From: Fasciola hepatica
Taxonomy: Eukaryota > Platyhelminthes > Trematoda > Plagiorchiida > Fasciolidae
Reading direction: 5' to 3'
Length of the DNA: 64,000 bases
Assembly (NCBI GenBank): GCA_948099385.1
Contig: CANUEZ040000168.1
Coordinates: 1,985,501 to 2,049,500 of the forward strand
In this document: in pieces, positions 57,479 through 64,000 of the stretch
How positions within the stretch are numbered: position 1 is the first letter of the stretch
Layout of the letters: every line of letters starts with the position of its first letter
Position numbers and translations under genes: made by a program
Notes under the pieces: model-generated
The model's input: only the letters and a program-made list of their open reading frames with translations
Database searches by the model: none
Told to the model about the DNA's origin: nothing

Positions 57479-60400
57479 ATGCCAAGAAAAGGATCGACGA
57501 CATTGGAATCTGGAAATGAAGTAATACGGCAAGTCACTGGGGAGGTTATCGGCTAGCCAACAGGCGCAGGAAGCAGAACAGAAGTGTAGACATAAAGAGT
57601 GTGAACCAGAGACCAGCGACTTTGACACTTCCGAAAGATCAGGGCACAAAAAATAGGAAACTTCACGCTGGTCGCCGACTATAAAACACCATCGATCGAT
57701 TTGTCAAGAGTAGAACTAACGGTTTTCGGCGAGCGATCTGAACGCTACTGCAAGTTCGTCAAGCAGTTCGAGACGTTCGTTTAAAATAAGGTAACCGACC
57801 CTGGGCAAAGGCTTCTCTATCTTACTCACTACTGCCGAGGCCGAGCAAGAGAAGCCATCGACGGGTGTAACATGCTCGACTCGGGACAAGGCTACACGAG
57901 AGCAAGGAAGATTCCAAGGGACTTGTTTGGCCAACCTTTCAAAGTAACCCGTAACCTAATAAAGGGCGTGACGGTAGAGGCAAAGAGAACCAAGGGCGAC
58001 GTCTACACAACGGCCGAGCTGTTGATTAAGATGCAAAACTGCTCAATAGCCCTCGACCATTTAGGTTACAGGGCTGACCTAGACGCCATGCACACTTTGG
58101 AAGGCATAGTCCGTCACCTTTCTCCCGAGCTACAGGGTCGGTGGGCGGAAGAAGCAGAACGGATAAGCCGAAGCGACAGGGAAGCTAACTTCGAAGACCT
58201 GACCGAATACTTGGACGGGCAATCTAAGATAGCCGACAGCAGATTTGGCCGACTTGTCCGGGACAGCAACCGGGCAAACAAGCCCAGTACTAGCCAAGCT
58301 CAAACCGCTGTACGGGAACATCCAAAATACCAGCCTTGGACCAATACACATGCCATTTCACGCGATGCTACTGCGCAACCCAATTGCAGATCCTGTGGTA
58401 CTAGCCATGGCCTACCAGAATGTCCCAAGTTCGGCAACGCCACAATAGACGAACGGTAGGGAATGGCGAGGATGGCAGGAGCGCGCCTAATTTTCTCAAC
58501 ACCAAGCACCGGGCAGCAGCCTGTAGGACAAGGAACCGATGTAGTTACGAGGGCTGCACGGGCAGACACCATCGATTGTTGCACCAGGCGAGAGTAACTT
58601 TGCCCGAGACGAGTACCAAGCCCAGTGTGATTTGTTCAACGTCGCGGTCTGTCGGTAAACCGGTACGTTTAGGCGTAGTGGCCGTGGGAGTAATGACCCC
58701 GACCGGGGTGGTCAAAGCTTTGGCTTTCGTCGATAGTGGATCCGACACTACTCTAGTGAAAGAGCGGTTTGCCGAGAAACACCAACTCGCTAAAGGTGCG
58801 ACGTCGTTGGCAGTGGGCACGGTGGGCGGAACACAAGTAATGACTGCCTGCCGGTTGAGGTTGCAGTTAATCTCTTTAGACACCAATGAGCAAATCGGAC
58901 CAACAGAGGCATTCACGTTAGCGGATCTCCCCGTGCGAGCACCAAGGTCGGTGAACGCCATCTTGACTAGGTGGCCCCACCTGCAGGATGTAACCGTTGT
59001 AGACTGGGAAGATGATGAAGTGGATCTCCCATCGGCTTCGACGTGCCAGAAGCGCATTGGGTGCTTGACTAGAGAGTGGGCCACCGCCAGGCACCTTATG
59101 CCGTACGCACGGCTCTGGGATGGATATTATTCGGTCCAGTAGGGTAAGTGGTTCCGTGAACTATTTACCCGCCGAAACGGACCGCATGGAGTATCACCTG
59201 CGGCGGCTGTATGAAAAGGAGTTTCATGACATTGGAGACGAAAGGCCATCGTCGTCTCAAGAGGATCACTCAGCTTTACAAACGGTGCGGCAAGGCACTG
59301 GAGGCCTCGAAAAACAGTTCGAGGTTCCCCTCCCATGGCGCACATCTGCTGACCCGTGGACTGATAACCGAAGCTATGTTCTCCAACGTCTACTACGACT
59401 AAAAGGACGCTTCATTCGAGATCAGAATCTGTGGGAACGATACGCGGATTTAATGAAGCGAAACGAAGCCCTCGGTTACGTTGAAAAGGTGCCTGCCAAC
59501 ACTGACGGCATGAGGGGTATCTGATACCTGCCTCACCACCCGGTTATCAACCCCTTGAAACCCGAAAAACTGCGCGTGGTTTTCGACTGTGCGGCCAAGT
59601 TCCAGGGCAAGTCGTTAAACGATCGCCTACTACAAGGATCTGACTGGACCACACCCCTAATCGAAGTTTTGTGCCGTTTCACAGTGGGTAGAGTGGCCTT
59701 GTCCGCCGACATTAGGGAAATGTTTCATCAGGTGAAAATATCGGTAGGAGAACGAGATGCTTTGCGTTTTCTGTGGTGGTAAGAGAACGACCGGGACAAC
59801 CCAGTGGTAAATTATAGGATGACCGTCCACCCCTTCGGAGCCATATCGTCACCATTTTGTTTGAACTACGCACTTCGGGAAGCTGCTAACGAAAATGGAG
59901 GTCTGGTCCATCGGTCGGTGGTAGATAGCGTCAGCAGAAATTTCTGCGTCCACGACTACTTTGGATCATTCGATGATATAGGGTCAGCTCTAGCGCAGTT
60001 CAGAGGCCTGACGAGATTACTGGGAGAGGGTGGCTTCCATCTAACTAAATGGACGTCGAACGCTCCAGAAGTGCCCGGGGTCATTCCGTACCACGAGAAG
60101 GCCGAAAGGGTAGGAGATATGGACGGCTCTCCACTTCCTAGCGAACGTACTTCAAAATACAATGAAACGCGGAAACGGACGACTTTTTGAGCTAAAAGTT
60201 CCCGAGTTTCCAGTAACCCGTCGTGGCATACTATCTGCTGTCTCAAGTTTGTTCGACCCGCTCGGTTTCGTCTCACCATGTCTGTTGCCCGGAAAGATCT
60301 TGCTGCAGCCGCTCTGCCGTAATAAAATCGACTGGGACCAGCCACTGGACCGAGGAGACTGGCTGGACTGGGAAAAATTCCTGAACATCTCGGAGAAACT

Positions 60401-62565
60401 AGGGGACATACGGATTCCACGATGTTTGCCCCCTGGCCATACAACTCGGACTGGAGAACTACATGCCTTTTCCGATGCATCCGAAGTCGGTTATGGAGCT
60501 ATGGTGTACGGACGATGGTGCGCAGGAGATGGACAATATACCACGAGGATCCTGTTCGCCAAAGCCCGCGTTGCTCCACTGAAGTCGGTCTCGATCCCAC
60601 GCCTTGAACTCAGCGCAGCCGTGTTAGCATTCAGGGGGGACAAGCGGTGAAGAGATGTTTCGACCTCTACATTTGATCGGTTAGCTTTTGGACGGGCTCA
60701 ACGATAGTACTTTACTACATTAACAACGTCCGGATCCGGTTTAGTACTTTCGTTGCTAACCGGCTCACGATTGTCCACGATGAATCAGCCACGAACCAGT
60801 GGAATCATGTCAGGTCTGGCGATAATCCAGCCAATCTGTGCCCCAGAGGTGCGAACAACTTCAGGCAACGAAACACGTGGACGAGAGTGCCAAACCTCCT
60901 GCACTTGCCCAAACAGGACTGGCCCGTGTTCGTATTAAAGCCACTTACGGAAGTAGAACTGGAAATCAAAGGCGTAGTGATAGCGGCCAACGTCGTCGAA
61001 GAGACATCCATTCTATCGCGACTGGCCAGGTTTTCTTCCAGGATGAAGACTCTTCGCTCGCTAGTTTGGTTAACCAGGTTCAAGAGAAATTTACTAGTCA
61101 TGAAAGGGCTACGCCCTTCAGTCCGGATACGGGTCGGCCCGATAAGTCCCGATGAGCTACAGGCTGCAGAATACGATATTTTCCGAATGATACAACGAAA
61201 GGCTTTCGCCCGAGAACTCAAGAGGGCGGAAATAGTGGGACCAATCAACAAAGAAATATCATTTCCAAGAGGCGAATTGAAGCGTTTAGACCCCAAACTC
61301 ATTGATGGACTGCTGCGGGTGGATGGTAGGCTGACCAACTCCCACCCGAGCTTTGACACAAAATACCCCATACTGCCGCTTGCGAGACAACCTGTAGTGG
61401 AGCTAATGATTCAACACGTCCACGCCGTGGAGGGACATGCCGGGGAAAGTCACGTGACGAGCGTCATCCGAAAGCGCCTTTGGTTATTGAGAGGACGAAA
61501 GACTGTAAAACGCGTAATCCGACGTTGTGTGCAATGTAGGAGACGCATTTCCACGGCGGGCAAACAACTCATGGCCCCTCTACCAGAATGCAGGGTGACT
61601 ACGGGCTAGTGGCCGTTCAGTGACACCGGGTTAGACTGTTTCGGGCCTTTATGGATCAGGTGCGGGAAAATATCAGAAAAGCGATATGGATGTATCATGA
61701 CGTGCATGAAGTCACGTGCGGTACACCTGGAAATCGCACATTCGATGACGACCGATTCGTTTCTACGGGCCTTGCAAAGATTTATCAACCGAAGAGGCGT
61801 ACCGGCCGATATATACTCAGCCAATGGGTCGAACTTTGTGGGCGCTCACCGGGATTTGCAGCTTTGGTACAAGAACATAAACAGGGACGAACTGCAGGAT
61901 CGAACCGTGGCCTACGGCATACGATGGCATTTCAACCCCCCCCCCCCCCACAGGCCAGCCACCGAGGCGGCGTATGGGAGCGCATGATCCGGTCCGCCAG
62001 ACGGATAGTGCTGTCAATCATGGAGCAGCAGCCGCCTGACGACGAGACGCTGAACATCGTCATGACTGAGGTAGAGAGAACTCTGAACAACCGCCCCCTG
62101 GTTCCAGTAATGAACGGCGACCCCACCCACCTGGCGCTCACCGCGAACGACTTATTGACGTTAAGGTCGAAAGAGGGTTTCCAAGGGCTGGTAAGCCTTC
62201 GCGGGAGCTACCTCCACGGATGGAAGCAAGCGAACTATCTGGCCAAGGTCTTCTGGAGGTGATGACTGCGGTAGTACCTACCGGCTTTGCAGACTCGACA
62301 GAAGTGGCTGGTCAAAACAAGACCATTCAAAGTTAGGGATGTGGTTATGATCGCCGACGAACGCGCACATTTCAGCACTTGGTCTTTGGGAGTGGTTATG
62401 GAAGCCATCGAAAGAGCTGACGGAATGATAAGAGCAATGAAGGTGGAGACAGCTAACGGAGTGCTCATTCGTGACGTACGCAGTAATAGCCTATCGGAGA
62501 GTGAAGGCAGAGAAGCTGACATCACTGAGGCCCAGCAGACTATTTCGCTCTGGTCTTTGAGGTGA
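57479..62565 (+). pseudogene. BEL/Pao gag-pol pseudogene, B-right
   Basis: 5087 bases, collinear with B-left. It carries the same N-terminal gag deletion and the same stops (after VIG, after NATIDER, after GMRGI, after RFLWW, after CRVTTG and after AKVFWR). The same polymerase and integrase active-site changes and the same C14 run (61936-61949) are present. It differs by a few residues from B-left, for example KVTRN for KVARN and FQGLVS for FQGPVS. Zinc knuckle and protease motifs (VDSGSDTTLV) remain readable. Not functional. Confidence 0.9.
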
Positions 62566-63187
62566 GTAAAGAAACCCCATATATGGAAGCAACCCTGACA
62601 GACTGACGCATCGAACCATCATGCACCCCGACTCACATTCACCTACATGTTACTCGTTGCACCACATGGTATCCGTCAAACACGTTACAGTGCTCACGGT
62701 CTTTCGTTGACATTGCAGAAAGTCCTTTTTTGATATGTGGTGGTACGTGTGATTCCATTATATATCCAGACACATACGCACATACCCGATGCACGCTATG
62801 TCCAGCAACCCCTATCAAACATGTGACGGTGTTCACAATTTGCTTTTGTTGACGTTAGTGAAATGTCTTTTCCATATATGGAAGTGGCGGCGAGTAAATC
62901 ATACGCACACACCCACGCAAGCACACACAGCCAGGACAGGACGGCCCTTCGAAAGATAGCACCTATGTTTCCCCTTCAAGCCCGCCATCTGTCAGTTGTT
63001 CTTGTGGAAGATGTAGAATAGCCTCGCGCTTATGTGGCCAACGGATTAGGTACGACCATGGGTAGAACGTTGACGACTAGCATTAGGCGCGCGCACTGAC
63101 AGCAGGGCCTAGGCAGGTAGGAAGAAGCAGTACCTTTATACCAAACCTTTGACTCTGTTAAGGATTCGGGAGGATTTTGGTGGGTGG

Positions 63188-63562
63188 TGTAACGACCGGT
63201 CGTGGAAAATCCTCCTTAAACCCTTGCGGTTCAGTGTTTTTCTTAACATCGCTCACTTGCTTACACTATTGACGTGTCTTTAAGAACCGTTTTTTTATGG
63301 ACCAATCGTTGTTTGTTCGCATCCAGAGCGCTACTTTGTCATATTCTTGTCCTGGACCTGCGTGACGCACATGTTCCTTGCTCGCACGCCGCAATTCGGT
63401 TTCTCGTTTGTTGAGTCCTTGTGATCTCATTATTGAGGTTTGTATCTTTCTGGTGTCATTGTTCATTCAGTAATCTAGCAACGTAGAATATCACGGATAA
63501 TCGCCATTTGATTTCGGGATCCGTTGTGAATTTGGCTACGCATTGATCAAACGTGGGTTACA
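63188..63562 (+). repeat. 3' LTR of BEL B-right
   Basis: 375 bp, TGTAACGACCGG to GGGTTACA, preceded by the same polypurine tract as B-left. Confidence 0.9.
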
Positions 63563-63822
63563 ATGCCCCCAACTGCCCATCAGATTGATTAGTATTTTAT
63601 AATGTAAAACCTCTCCTGCGTATTCCAACACTATAGCCAACACAAGTAACAGTTCACGCGCAACCGGCTGATATACCAGTCGTCATTTAAATCCGTCATA
63701 TCCCGCCACACTCGGCTGACTGACCGACACATATCCTTCACCCCGCCAGGGAAAACCATGCCCATAGAATATTGTACATTACCAGTAATGACGATTAATA
63801 TCTCTGAGGATCAATGCGTCAA

Positions 63823-63827
<5 letters not shown>

Positions 63828-63869
<42 letters not shown>
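63828..63869. repeat. (TA)21 microsatellite in right-arm flank
   Basis: 42 bases, against 24 at the mirrored place in the left arm (46986-47009). It is the only sizeable length difference between the arms. Confidence 0.9.
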
Positions 63870-63873
<4 letters not shown>

Positions 63874-64000
63874 CAGTGAAACAGCATAATGATGCTTAAG
63901 TCCATGCCGAGATTTTCCACTTTATTATCTGTGGCAGCAGTCCAATTTTCCCTCGATCCTTGTCCTGCTGGAAATTGATCCTCCACTTTTCCAGGACCCT

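Larger units (their letters stand above)
57064..63562 (+). mobile_element. BEL/Pao copy B-right, degenerate full-length element
   Basis: Same length and same defects as B-left. Its two flanks do not form a target duplication: GTCAC (gypsy sequence) precedes it, and ATGCC (the flank of B-left) follows it. It therefore does not look like an independent insertion. Confidence 0.9.
57064..64000. repeat. Right arm of about 7-kb inverted duplication
   Basis: The reverse complement of 46855-53773, starting at the outer edge of the BEL 5' LTR and running off the window. The first 17 bases (TGTAACAGCCGGTCGTG) differ from the left arm and match BEL 1 and BEL copy 3, so the homology switches inside the LTR. 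Confidence 0.95.

Noticed and set aside
57059..63567. Target-site duplication for BEL B-right
   Set aside because: Outer pentamers GTCAC and ATGCC do not match. The ends come from two different loci.
1..64000. CRISPR arrays, prokaryotic operons, rRNA and env-like genes
   Set aside because: None seen. The repeats are microsatellites or retroelement copies, and no frame follows BEL pol before the 3' LTR.

Overview
The window is eukaryotic and looks like the genome of a parasitic flatworm (fluke or tapeworm). This rests on the mix of BEL/Pao, Ty3/gypsy, RTE-like and CR1-like retroelements, on moderate GC, and on one spliced host gene with introns from 42 bp to 1.2 kb. The species cannot be named from the sequence. 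No rRNA, tRNA gene, CRISPR array or prokaryotic operon is visible. About three quarters of the window is retrotransposon.

Layout. 1-8 kb: a decayed RTE-like LINE (1.0-2.7 kb), a possible tRNA-derived SINE (3.8 kb) and the only host gene found, a complete six-exon splicing-factor gene of the YJU2/CCDC94 (CWC16) family on the minus strand (4307-6779). 8-16 kb: RTE-like pieces and a gypsy element (11448-14926) that keeps both short LTRs but has lost its reverse-transcriptase core. 16-25.4 kb: a nearly full RTE-like LINE and a nearly full CR1-like LINE with a PHD-type finger in ORF1. 25.5-34 kb: a second CR1-like LINE split by an intact BEL/Pao element (26101-32792) with near-identical 378-bp LTRs, a perfect 5-bp target duplication and a 1731-codon open gag-pol. 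34-39.3 kb: two more CR1-like LINEs. Nearly all LINEs lie on the minus strand.

40-64 kb is a rearranged block. It holds the 3' half of a gypsy element on minus (about 40.6-42.58 kb) interrupted by a divergent solo BEL LTR with its own 5-bp duplication; a 5'-truncated BEL that is a mosaic of two subfamilies (42579-44483); another gypsy family (44.48-45.9 kb) whose protease region is duplicated in inverted orientation (to 46209); and a nearly perfect inverted duplication with arms of about 7 kb (46855-53773 and 57064-64000, running off the window). Each arm contains a dead BEL/Pao copy and its flank. The 3.3-kb spacer holds the 5' half of a gypsy element.

The BEL 5' junction at 57063/57064 and the BEL 3' junction at 42578/42579 carry the same pentamer (GTCAC), and the gypsy RNase H reading frame that stops at the first resumes at the second. 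The two appear to be separated, oppositely oriented halves of one BEL-in-gypsy insertion. This and the long inverted duplication are the main result. LTR-mediated recombination or break-induced copying could explain it, but so could an assembly error inside near-identical repeats.
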